A stretch of DNA of 16,895 nucleotides from Wuchereria bancrofti (taxonomy: Eukaryota > Nematoda > Chromadorea > Rhabditida > Onchocercidae), in the NCBI GenBank assembly GCA_005281725.1, contig SSBO01000071.1, positions 1 through 16,895 of the forward strand, read 5' to 3'. The notes under the pieces are model-generated. The model saw only the letters and a program-made list of their open reading frames with translations. It did not search any database and was not told the origin of the DNA. Positions 1 through 7,761 of this stretch are shown in pieces. Within the stretch, counting starts at the first letter, position 1, and every line of letters starts with the position of its first letter. Both the position numbers and the translations under genes were made by a program.

Positions 1-90
1 AATGTTGTGAAAGCTTTACGGACACCAACTGCTCGTGGAGAAAATCGTTTATTCTTATGTAACCACGGCTTAATATCGCATGGTTTATAA
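1..90 (+). CDS. Probable 3'-terminal coding exon of an unrecognised gene (partial)
   Basis: The frame starting at base 1 is open for 29 codons and ends at TAA 88-90. It reads ...RTPTARGENRLFLCNHG... and lacks low-complexity bias. GC content is visibly higher than in the sequence that follows, which turns AT-rich just after the stop. No start codon or acceptor is visible, so the gene begins left of the window. An AATAAA lies at 226-231, but it sits inside the tandem repeat that starts at 161. I do not recognise the protein family. The call rests on an open frame of only 87 bases plus composition, so a chance frame is quite possible. Confidence 0.3.
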   Translation, partial: NVVKALRTPTARGENRLFLCNHGLISHGL

Positions 91-385
91 ATGCTTAAAA
101 TGGGAGTGGTTTACATTAAACATAAAACAGCTGCTCATTTTACATAAAGAAAGCGGAAAATATCTAGTTACAGTATAAGCATTATAACAATGGAAAATTA
201 ACATGTGTGAATCTCTTTAGATTTGAATAAAGATAACAAAAACGCATTGGAATTCGATGGGAATAAATCTAAGAATTATAAATGAGATAATTAATGAGTC
301 ATGGATGGAGGAAATTATTTCTACTTTTTCTTAAGGATTTCTTCCAACTTTCGCGTGTTTCGCGACAGAAGCCTTTTTCGTGGAA

Positions 386-422
386 TTTGAAATATGTTCT
401 TTAACAGGGGACATATTTCAAA
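386..422. repeat. 12-bp perfect inverted repeat (hairpin)
   Basis: TTTGAAATATGT (386-397) and its exact reverse complement ACATATTTCAAA (411-422) flank a 13-base spacer. The same hairpin is at 1340-1376 in copy 2. It begins 18 bases after the TTTCGCGACA decamer where copy 3 diverges from copies 1 and 2. The function is unknown; it could be a foldback remnant or a cruciform-prone site linked to the breakpoint. Confidence 0.8.
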
Positions 423-616
423 GCTAAGAACGCCATCAGTTAAATTACTTTAATTTGATTTATTTAAATTTTATTTATTTAAAATACAATTAATTAAGTC
501 CACGTGAGATTAATCCAATTTAACTTAATGTTATTTATTTAATTTAATTTGTCCATCTAACTTCAACTTTTTGTAATTATTGCATATCTGCCAAAGTATT
601 TTCCAAACGAGTAACA

Positions 617-1048
617 TTAGCGCCAACAGCTTCTTAAGTCATAGTCATGAGAACTGATGCCTAAATTTTCAAATATATTGAATGCCATTACAAATTTTAG
701 GGGAAAAATGAAAAAACGGGTTATGACTAAATGGCTGAAATAACCAGAATTTTCATTTATAGAAATTAACAACAAAAAACATAAAAACACATTAGGTAAT
801 GGAGCAGTGTTTTTCTCTGTTGATTGAATTCGTTCCGTTGACTCATCTTTTACACATCGACTTGATTCGTTTTTTTCTACTTTTTGTTGAAAGATTCTTA
901 TTGGATTGTTTGTGAGAGTCTTGGGAGATAATTCGGCAACCAATTCACCAACGTAATTTATGAGAAACTCAGCAATACAACATGCCCTTCCGACGTAAAT
1001 GTAAGCTCGCCGACTTTCAGCTAAGTATAAATGATGCCGTAGAACCCC
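617..1048 (-). pseudogene. Minus-strand open frame in repeat copy 1, unrecognised exon-like fragment
   Basis: The minus strand is open from 1048 to a stop at 617 (143 codons) with no ATG in the first, protein-like half. That half reads ...SRRAYIYVGRACC, then IAEFLINYVGELVAEL, then a hydrophilic Lys/Glu/Ser stretch up to about PLPN. A GTGTTT that could be a splice donor follows, and after it the frame becomes hydrophobic and AT-driven like intron read-through. The first part matches, with one change, a frame at 7821-8027 on the plus strand. The family is not recognised. It is probably one exon of a duplicated gene, or a gene fragment carried by the repeat. Confidence 0.35.
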
Positions 1049-1114
1049 TCACATAGTGAATATCACCAGTTAGTTACCCCTACTAAATTCTTTCGGGTGA
1101 TTTGCGTTACAGTA

Positions 1115-2068
1115 TATCTAGTTACAGTATAAGCATTATAACAATGGAAAATTAACATGTGTGAATCTCTTTAGATTTGAATAAAGATAACAAAAACGCA
1201 TTGGAATTCGATGGGAATAAATCTAAGAATTATAAATGAGATAATTAATGAGTCATGGATGGAGGAAATTATTTCTACTTTTTCTTAAGGATTTCTTCCA
1301 ACTTTCGCGTGTTTCGCGACAGAAGCCTTTTTCGTGGAATTTGAAATATGTTCTTTAACAGGGGACATATTTCAAAGCTAAGAACGCCATCAGTTAAATT
1401 ACTTTAATTTGATTTATTTAAATTTTATTTATTTAAAATACAATTAATTAAGTCCACGTGAGATTAATCCAATTTAACTTAATGTTATTTATTTAATTTA
1501 ATTTGTCCATCTAACTTCAACTTTTTGTAATTATTGCATATCTGCCAAAGTATTTTCCAAACGAGTAACATTAGCGCCAACAGCTTCTTAAGTCATAGTC
1601 ATGAGAACTGATGCCTAAATTTTCAAATATATTGAATGCCATTACAAATTTTAGGGGAAAAATGAAAAAACGGGTTATGACTAAATGGCTGAAATAACCA
1701 GAATTTTCATTTATAGAAATTAACAACAAAAAACATAAAAACACATTAGGTAATGGAGCAGTGTTTTTCTCTGTTGATTGAATTCGTTCCGTTGACTCAT
1801 CTTTTACACATCGACTTGATTCGTTTTTTTCTACTTTTTGTTGAAAGATTCTTATTGGATTGTTTGTGAGAGTCTTGGGAGATAATTCGGCAACCAATTC
1901 ACCAACGTAATTTATGAGAAACTCAGCAATACAACATGCCCTTCCGACGTAAATGTAAGCTCGCCGACTTTCAGCTAAGTATAAATGATGCCGTAGAACC
2001 CCTCACATAGTGAATATCACCAGTTAGTTACCCCTACTAAATTCTTTCGGGTGATTTGCGTTACAGTA
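1115..2068. repeat. 954-bp tandem repeat, copy 2
   Basis: Second full unit, directly adjoining copy 1 and apparently identical to it. Perfect identity means either a very recent duplication or an assembler walking the same sequence twice. The unit boundary (2068/2069) coincides exactly with the left end of the contig that starts after the n at 3566, so the assembly graph broke at this boundary and the true copy number is unknown. Confidence 0.93.
1571..2002 (-). pseudogene. Minus-strand open frame in repeat copy 2, unrecognised exon-like fragment
   Basis: Exact second copy of the frame at 617-1048, shifted by 954 bases. It is open from 2002 to the stop at 1571, has no ATG in its exon-like first half, and shares its first 44 codons with the plus-strand frame at 7821-8027. 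The family is not recognised. If it is real, it is an exon of a gene whose other exons are not in this window. Confidence 0.35.
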
Positions 2069-2275
2069 TATCTAGTTACAGTATAAGCATTATAACAATG
2101 GAAAATTAACATGTGTGAATCTCTTTAGATTTGAATAAAGATAACAAAAACGCATTGGAATTCGATGGGAATAAATCTAAGAATTATAAATGAGATAATT
2201 AATGAGTCATGGATGGAGGAAATTATTTTTACTTTTTCTTAAGGATTTCTTCCAACTTTCGCGTGTTTCGCGACA
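2069..2275. repeat. 954-bp repeat, truncated third copy (207 bp)
   Basis: Matches 161-367 and 1115-1321 over 207 bases with one visible substitution (T at 2229 against C at 321 and 1275). The match ends exactly after the decamer TTTCGCGACA: copies 1 and 2 continue GAAGCC while this copy continues AATGTC. The truncation point is therefore defined to the base. Confidence 0.92.
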
Positions 2276-2532
2276 AATGTCAATCCTTTGTAAATTAAAT
2301 TCCTTCTACGATATACACTATTGTCTTAAACGACTTTTAATCTTCTTGTTCTCCAAATCATCCAGTAATCCCTCCCTACTTCCTTACTAAATCATTGTTA
2401 TAGTTTTTTTCTTGCTTATATGGTTTGGTTGGGTCAAGGGCTTTAGTTTTATCCGCTTATGTTATACTGTTAATTTATACTAAAGAGTTGTATCTTCGAG
2501 TGATTTACACTAATTTTTGTGTTTTAAAATTT
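2276..2532. other. AT-rich spacer, no gene seen
   Basis: This stretch lies between the truncated repeat copy and the first SL1. A 62-codon plus-strand frame starting in the repeat at 2202 runs through to 2390 (repeated at 3701-3889) but is compositionally unremarkable. No RNA gene, promoter motif or protein similarity was recognised. Confidence 0.5.
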
Positions 2533-2595
2533 GGTTTAATTACCCAAGTTTGAGGTAGTTAACAATAACGCAACAAATTCAAAATTTCGCGACAT
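2533..2595 (+). ncRNA. SL1 spliced leader followed by SL-RNA-like sequence (unit 1)
   Basis: Bases 2533-2554 are an exact copy of the 22-nt nematode SL1 (GGTTTAATTACCC...TTTGAG), followed at once by the donor-like GTAGTT, as in an SL RNA gene and unlike a trans-spliced mRNA copy. The 63-base unit recurs at 3481-3543 with four substitutions. Similarity begins essentially at SL1 base 1 and ends at TTTCGCGACAT, then a T-rich run (ATTATTTTTTAAG) could act as an Sm site. I see no convincing 3' terminal hairpin and no adjacent 5S rRNA. It may be an SL RNA gene variant or, more likely, a retrocopy or pseudogene. Confidence 0.5.
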
Positions 2596-2992
2596 CATTA
2601 TTTTTTAAGTGTCATTTCATTGATATAAATTGAATTCTAAATATTTAAACCTTTATAAACTTAAATTTTTTTTAATTGTAGTTTTGCTATTTTTTATAGG
2701 AATTCATTAGCAATAAAATTATATGATTTTTGGTTGAAGAATCAGTAGAAATTTTAAATTTGTCCTTTCCTGTCACAATTAGATTGTTAGATAAATTCAG
2801 AAACTGAATTACAGTAAAAAAATTTTGATGAAATATTTTTAAAATGATAGTAATAGATAGAATTTTCTTGAAAAATCATTTCAAATTAATTACTTGAAAT
2901 AGATTAATTAATTTGAATGAATTAAAGTAATCATAAATAATGCACTTAAAGGCATTATAACAGAAAGCAATTTTAAAATATTTTTTAAAAAT
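2596..2992. other. AT-rich spacer, no gene seen
   Basis: About 400 bases of strongly AT-rich sequence between the first SL1 unit and the inverted-repeat-bounded segment. All frames are heavily interrupted, and no structured RNA, coding exon or further repeat was recognised. Confidence 0.5.
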
Positions 2993-3171
2993 TTTAAAGC
3001 TGGTAAAGCATTTTTGATTTGAAAAAAATGACTTCCTTTTTTCTTGAGCTAAAGAATGAAAGAAAAATAGAGAGACAATAAAAAAAGAAATGAATGAAAA
3101 TAAAGGAAAGAATAATTAGTTTGATAAACTAAGTAAGAAGGTTTAATGATATATGCTTTACCAGCTTTAAA
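2993..3171. mobile_element. 179-bp segment bounded by perfect 19-bp inverted repeats (possible MITE or foldback)
   Basis: TTTAAAGCTGGTAAAGCAT at 2993-3011 is exactly reverse-complemented at 3153-3171. The interior is purine-rich (many GAAA and AATGAA runs) and non-coding. The right arm directly abuts the retrotransposon-tail coding region. No clear target-site duplication outside the arms was found, so a short non-autonomous DNA element is only one reading; a decayed regulatory hairpin is another. The downstream duplicate (4492-4670) is due to the contig overlap. Confidence 0.45.
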
Positions 3172-3501
3172 GAGAGATGGAGCTGTGTGAGCTGCAGAAT
3201 AGAGATGCCAAGCGGAAGACTCCTCACCAGACCCATAAATGTCTTATACCCTCTCGAAGTGGAAGAAACCTACTCGACCAAAGATCAACAACACGTCAAT
3301 ACGATTAAGGAAGATGTGACGAGAGATCAACAACAACACGTCAATACGATTAAGAAGGATAATACGAGAGATCGACAAAGTGTCAACACGATGAAGGAGA
3401 ATGATCCGATTGCCAGACGAACAAGACGCTCGCGGTTGGGAGTGTCACTAAAGACGAAAAACAAAGGTGATAAAATTTGTGGTTTAATTACCCAAGTTTG
3501 A
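3133..3501 (+). mobile_element. C-terminal tail of a BEL/Pao-type LTR retrotransposon polyprotein (fragment)
   Basis: The frame is open from 3133 to TGA 3499-3501. It contains RPINVLYPLEV preceded by a GR pair, which resembles the segment after the integrase domain at the end of BEL/Pao polyproteins. It then runs into a hydrophilic tail with three imperfect repeats (around HVNTIK; DNA units 3283-3324, 3325-3369, 3370 to about 3409) and a basic RRTRRSR stretch. The last codons and the stop lie inside SL1. Reverse transcriptase, protease and integrase core are absent, so this is a remnant. No ATG starts it in a sensible place. BEL/Pao assignment is by motif memory only. Confidence 0.45.
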
Positions 3502-3565
3502 GGTAACTAACAATAAAGCATCAAATTCAAAATTTCGCGACATATAATTTGAGACAGTTTTACAT
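3481..3565 (+). ncRNA. SL1 / SL-RNA-like unit 2, cut by contig end
   Basis: Exact SL1 at 3481-3502 followed by GTAACT. This is the truncated contig-end version of the unit at 4980-5073 and stops at the gap n at 3566. It should be merged with that copy and not counted separately. Confidence 0.5.
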
Positions 3566-3566
3566 N
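3566..3566. other. Single-base assembly gap between overlapping contigs
   Basis: A lone n lies exactly between two identical 1,498-bp blocks. Some scaffolders write a single n when the estimated gap is negative but the overlap was not merged, which fits what is seen here. Confidence 0.9.
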
Positions 3567-5064
3567 ATATCTAGTTACAGTATAAGCATTATAACAATGG
3601 AAAATTAACATGTGTGAATCTCTTTAGATTTGAATAAAGATAACAAAAACGCATTGGAATTCGATGGGAATAAATCTAAGAATTATAAATGAGATAATTA
3701 ATGAGTCATGGATGGAGGAAATTATTTTTACTTTTTCTTAAGGATTTCTTCCAACTTTCGCGTGTTTCGCGACAAATGTCAATCCTTTGTAAATTAAATT
3801 CCTTCTACGATATACACTATTGTCTTAAACGACTTTTAATCTTCTTGTTCTCCAAATCATCCAGTAATCCCTCCCTACTTCCTTACTAAATCATTGTTAT
3901 AGTTTTTTTCTTGCTTATATGGTTTGGTTGGGTCAAGGGCTTTAGTTTTATCCGCTTATGTTATACTGTTAATTTATACTAAAGAGTTGTATCTTCGAGT
4001 GATTTACACTAATTTTTGTGTTTTAAAATTTGGTTTAATTACCCAAGTTTGAGGTAGTTAACAATAACGCAACAAATTCAAAATTTCGCGACATCATTAT
4101 TTTTTAAGTGTCATTTCATTGATATAAATTGAATTCTAAATATTTAAACCTTTATAAACTTAAATTTTTTTTAATTGTAGTTTTGCTATTTTTTATAGGA
4201 ATTCATTAGCAATAAAATTATATGATTTTTGGTTGAAGAATCAGTAGAAATTTTAAATTTGTCCTTTCCTGTCACAATTAGATTGTTAGATAAATTCAGA
4301 AACTGAATTACAGTAAAAAAATTTTGATGAAATATTTTTAAAATGATAGTAATAGATAGAATTTTCTTGAAAAATCATTTCAAATTAATTACTTGAAATA
4401 GATTAATTAATTTGAATGAATTAAAGTAATCATAAATAATGCACTTAAAGGCATTATAACAGAAAGCAATTTTAAAATATTTTTTAAAAATTTTAAAGCT
4501 GGTAAAGCATTTTTGATTTGAAAAAAATGACTTCCTTTTTTCTTGAGCTAAAGAATGAAAGAAAAATAGAGAGACAATAAAAAAAGAAATGAATGAAAAT
4601 AAAGGAAAGAATAATTAGTTTGATAAACTAAGTAAGAAGGTTTAATGATATATGCTTTACCAGCTTTAAAGAGAGATGGAGCTGTGTGAGCTGCAGAATA
4701 GAGATGCCAAGCGGAAGACTCCTCACCAGACCCATAAATGTCTTATACCCTCTCGAAGTGGAAGAAACCTACTCGACCAAAGATCAACAACACGTCAATA
4801 CGATTAAGGAAGATGTGACGAGAGATCAACAACAACACGTCAATACGATTAAGAAGGATAATACGAGAGATCGACAAAGTGTCAACACGATGAAGGAGAA
4901 TGATCCGATTGCCAGACGAACAAGACGCTCGCGGTTGGGAGTGTCACTAAAGACGAAAAACAAAGGTGATAAAATTTGTGGTTTAATTACCCAAGTTTGA
5001 GGTAACTAACAATAAAGCATCAAATTCAAAATTTCGCGACATATAATTTGAGACAGTTTTACAT
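3567..5064. repeat. Contig-start overlap, right copy (1,498 bp)
   Basis: Duplicate of 2068-3565. It repeats the 207-bp partial repeat (3568-3774), SL1 unit 1 (4032-4094), the 19-bp inverted repeats (4492-4510 and 4652-4670), the BEL/Pao tail (4632-5000) and the start of SL1 unit 2 (from 4980). This copy is the more useful one because it continues without interruption into unique sequence. Confidence 0.93.
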
Positions 5065-5073
5065 TTCTAATGT
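4980..5073 (+). ncRNA. Candidate SL1 RNA gene or pseudogene, about 94 nt (unit 2, uninterrupted)
   Basis: It starts with the exact 22-nt SL1, then the donor GTAACT. AGTT inside SL1 can pair with AACT just after the donor, giving a small stem around the splice site. Further on AAATTTCGCG and TATAATTTGAG resemble, at matching places, the AAATTTGGCG and TATAAATTTTGG (Sm-site) segments of the C. elegans SL1 RNA as I recall it. ACATT-TCT-AATGT (5061-5073) could be the 3' hairpin. The total of about 94 nt is close to a normal SL RNA. Against function: the hairpin is weak, and the upstream region is retrotransposon coding sequence rather than a recognisable snRNA promoter. Confidence 0.4.
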
Positions 5074-5393
5074 TCAATTAAAACAAAATTTAGTATTATG
5101 GATTAATACAATTTTATTGATATATTTGGTAAGTTATTTGGAGGTTCGCGAGATTATTTCGAGTTTCGCGACAGATGGTTCACAATAGGCGGGTAGTACT
5201 TCAGTCACTACTGATCTCACCTGTGCTACTGTTTAATCGAGTTCGAAGCGATTGTCGATCATTTGCTGATGTCTACGCTAGTACGAAAGTGTGATCTACC
5301 TGCAAATGGTTAAAGGAATTTCTGTCTGCCATCGACACTGTGTTCGTCAAGCTTCGATTTTTTTCCTTTCCTCACTTTTTCTCCATCTATACG
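5074..5393. other. Spacer upstream of the auxilin-like gene
   Basis: No gene seen. It holds two TTCGCGA motifs 20 bases apart (5145-5151, 5165-5171), the second being part of the decamer TTTCGCGACA (5164-5173) that also marks repeat ends further left. From about 5176 the GC content rises, which may be promoter sequence of the following gene; no TATA box or other defined motif was recognised. Confidence 0.4.
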
Positions 5394-5404
5394 ATTTTTT
5401 CTAG
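5394..5404 (+). promoter_or_regulatory. Probable trans-splice acceptor of the auxilin-like gene
   Basis: A long pyrimidine-rich tract (from about 5357) ends in TTTTTTCTAG at 5404. The ATG follows 13 bases later at 5418, and an in-frame TAA at 5409-5411 rules out coding through the site. A 3' splice site this close to the start codon is typical of nematode mRNAs receiving a spliced leader. A cis-spliced 5' UTR intron is the alternative. Confidence 0.5.
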
Positions 5405-5417
5405 ACTTTAACATCTG

Positions 5418-6671
5418 ATGCTGGAGAAAAGAAAGTGTAAGTGTTGAACTGTTGAACCATATCTTGAACCATATCTGTTCCCCATGAACTCAATTCATTA
5501 GCGTCTTTATATGGACCATCTGTGATTGAAGTAAATAGTTCAACCTGTACTATAAGTACTGGGAGGTAGATGTCCACTGTATAGTTCCATTAATCAGGTG
5601 ACACCTATAGAATATGTCAAAATGATCTTGACAATGGTGGGGAAGTGATCGCTTTCTGCTTTTAATTCTTTTGCTAATTTCTTTTTTTTCTTCTTCATTT
5701 ATCAATTCATGGCTCATTAAAATGTCCAAGTTCAACCACTAAAAAACTTCATTAAATTTAAGGATGAGGTCAGTGGAGAATGCTTTCCTCAATTTTAATA
5801 GTTAGCAATCTGGTAATATTTTTCAGGTTGCAAGCCAAAGAATTTTGAGAACCCGTTTGATGATCTTCTCACTTCTCAAAGTTCTCAAGCGTCTTCAAAA
5901 ACTATAAAATCTTTAGATGAAATGAAGCGACAAGAAATTAGGGAGCTAGATCCTTTTAAATTTAAGGTATGCTTTAATAAAGAAATGTCACTCAACTTAT
6001 TCTTTTGATAATTAAGTTTTTTATAATTAAGTTTTTTTTTTTACACGTTACACGTTTTGGAGTTTTTCTTCCAGATGAAAGAATGGACGGACGGAAAGAA
6101 ACATCAGGACTTGCTAGGATCTATGAATAATATCTTATGGCCGAACGCTGAGAATTGGGTTCAACCAAGTATTGGCGATTTGCCAACTGCTCAACAAGTA
6201 AATTGGTTTGCAAAAAAAGAATGAAGGATGGGGATTTGTATAGGATATAAAGAAAAATACATATGTTCTAAATTTGTTAATAATTGCAAAAAATTTTTGA
6301 TGAGACATCTTTGAATTACAATTTCCGGATTTGATTACAATATTTCGGTGATAATTTTTTACAGTTAGTCAACGAGTTTTGTGTACAAATTTAGAGAAGT
6401 TACAGGCATGAGTTAGGCAGAAACAAAGTTAAACAAAGTTTAATCAGTGTCATTAGAAAATAATGAAAAAGTTTCAATATCAGCTTTGTTTTTGCTTATC
6501 TTTTCTTTATAGATAAAAAAGTATTACCATAAAGCGTGTTTGGTAATACATCCGGACAAGCAGGTTGGCACTGAGAACGAGACGTTAGCGCGTGCCATAT
6601 TTATAGAACTGAATGATGCATGGACAGCTTACAAGAATTCTGGCTCACAATCCATTTCATTTCATATTTAG
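5418..6671 (+). CDS. Small auxilin/GAK-like J-domain protein (clathrin uncoating co-chaperone), 146 aa, 4 exons
   Basis: Exons 5418-5436, 5827-5966, 6075-6197 and 6513-6671 (stop TAG) join in frame through GT-AG introns. Residues 15-17 NPF, 19-21 DLL and 48-50 DPF are short motifs of the kinds that bind EH domains, the clathrin terminal domain and AP-2 appendages. Residues 54-146 form an auxilin-type C-terminal J domain (LLGSMNNILW, HPDK with HPD at 107-109, IFIELNDAWTAY), ending near the domain end as in GAK and auxilin. The family delivers Hsc70 to clathrin coats on endocytic and Golgi vesicles. Full-length relatives carry kinase and/or PTEN-like domains; none is present here. The start follows a splice acceptor and keeps phase through exon 1, but this 19-base exon is the weakest part; a longer gene starting elsewhere cannot be excluded. 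Confidence 0.85.
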
Positions 6672-7761
6672 GATTGGTTATAAGAATTTAATATTTCTCA
6701 CTCGTTTGGTTGACTATAGTCTTTTTTGAGCTATCTTTTGTAATTTTTCAGTTTGTCTATATTCGCTTTTAGCATAAATTTTGTTATCAAATTTGAGCAT
6801 TCTAACAAAACCGTAGTGTGATTCAATACAGAATGTGAAAGATAATTCACTCAGAACATCCCATTTTATCGAAATGGAGCTATGTGAGCTATCTACCTCT
6901 TTGTGTTTTGTTGAATTCATTTTTAGCACCATGCTCCTAGTGTACTTCCTTCATATGAATCAAGATAGACTAATGTGTTGTGCAGTTGACTTCGCGGAAT
7001 TTTTGAAAAATATATTTCTTGTTGAAATCCACTGTGAGATATTCAAATCTATGAATGCGTGGCATTTTACTTTAATATGCGATTAATGGAATGTTTTCTA
7101 TAACAATGTCTCTTTATTAAAGTCATGTGTATATCATATTTTTAAATTTTCACATGCTTTAAGCTTTCGTTTTTCACTTGCGGTTATATTCTATCCAAAA
7201 ATTTTACAGTGTCTTTTTTTTCCAAATCTTAAGTGAAAATATGTCCAACAGTTATGGTGTGTGATTAACTAGTCATTTTCTTATTGCGAACAAATATTGT
7301 TCATAGGCAATTTGCATATCTCATTTATTCTTTGAAGTCATTCGACACAATACAGTGAGGCCTATTTTTCTAAACAGTAATTAATGACAGTATTTATGAT
7401 TAGAGATTACTTGAAGTAACAGTGTCTAGTTTGACCGCGAAATGTTGTGGTTTTTAAAAGTTTCCAGCACGAAATTCACTATTTTTTTTAAGAGCCTTCT
7501 CTGGTGTAAATTTACAGTGCCACAATTTTTCAGTAGATTTCACTTCCAGACTTTGTATTTTCTACTCATTCATTTTCGAACAGTTGTAATTACTGTATTG
7601 CCTGAATTTTTGTGATACTAATGGGAACGATCTTTTGAAATAGACAAAAACTCTCTTAACTGAAAAACCGAAGCAAACAAAACCTTATTCGGCATCGAAT
7701 CAAAATTTGGGAAACGCATTTGTACAAAATTTCGTTAGAAATAAATCAATAACATGAAGTT
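6672..7761. other. 3' UTR and intergenic region, no gene seen
   Basis: About 1.1 kb after the auxilin-like stop. Overlapping frames on both strands (6714-6932 and 6835-7086) overlap each other antisense and show no recognisable domain. There is no clear AATAAA close to the stop; an ATTAAA at 7116-7121 is a weak poly(A) candidate. No RNA gene or repeat was recognised. Confidence 0.5.

Larger units (their letters stand above)
161..1114. repeat. 954-bp tandem repeat, copy 1
   Basis: First of two adjacent copies that look identical base for base, with a period of exactly 954. The unit starts at TATCTAGTTACAG and ends at GCGTTACAGTA. It contains a 12-bp inverted repeat (386-422), an AT-rich block (about 430-550) with an E-box-like CACGTG, a minus-strand open frame (617-1048), and a GC-richer 191-bp module (917-1107) that recurs inverted at 7762-7952. 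No transposase, terminal inverted repeats or target-site duplications were seen, so it looks like a segmental duplication rather than a classical transposon. Confidence 0.95.
2068..3565. repeat. Contig-end overlap, left copy (1,498 bp)
   Basis: Identical to 3567-5064 and ends precisely at the single n at 3566, while the right copy starts precisely after that n. Two copies that both abut the gap are expected when two contigs overlap but were joined without merging. Everything in here (SL1 units, inverted repeat, BEL/Pao tail) should be counted once with its equivalent 1,499 bases downstream. Confidence 0.93.

Noticed and set aside
358..5173. TTTCGCGACA as part of terminal inverted repeats of a DNA transposon
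   Set aside because: I looked for its reverse complement TGTCGCGAAA as a partner and did not find it in the window; all copies have the same orientation.
6714..7086. Overlapping frames on both strands after the auxilin-like gene
   Set aside because: They are antisense to each other, have no recognisable domain or splice context, and fit 3' UTR/intergenic sequence.
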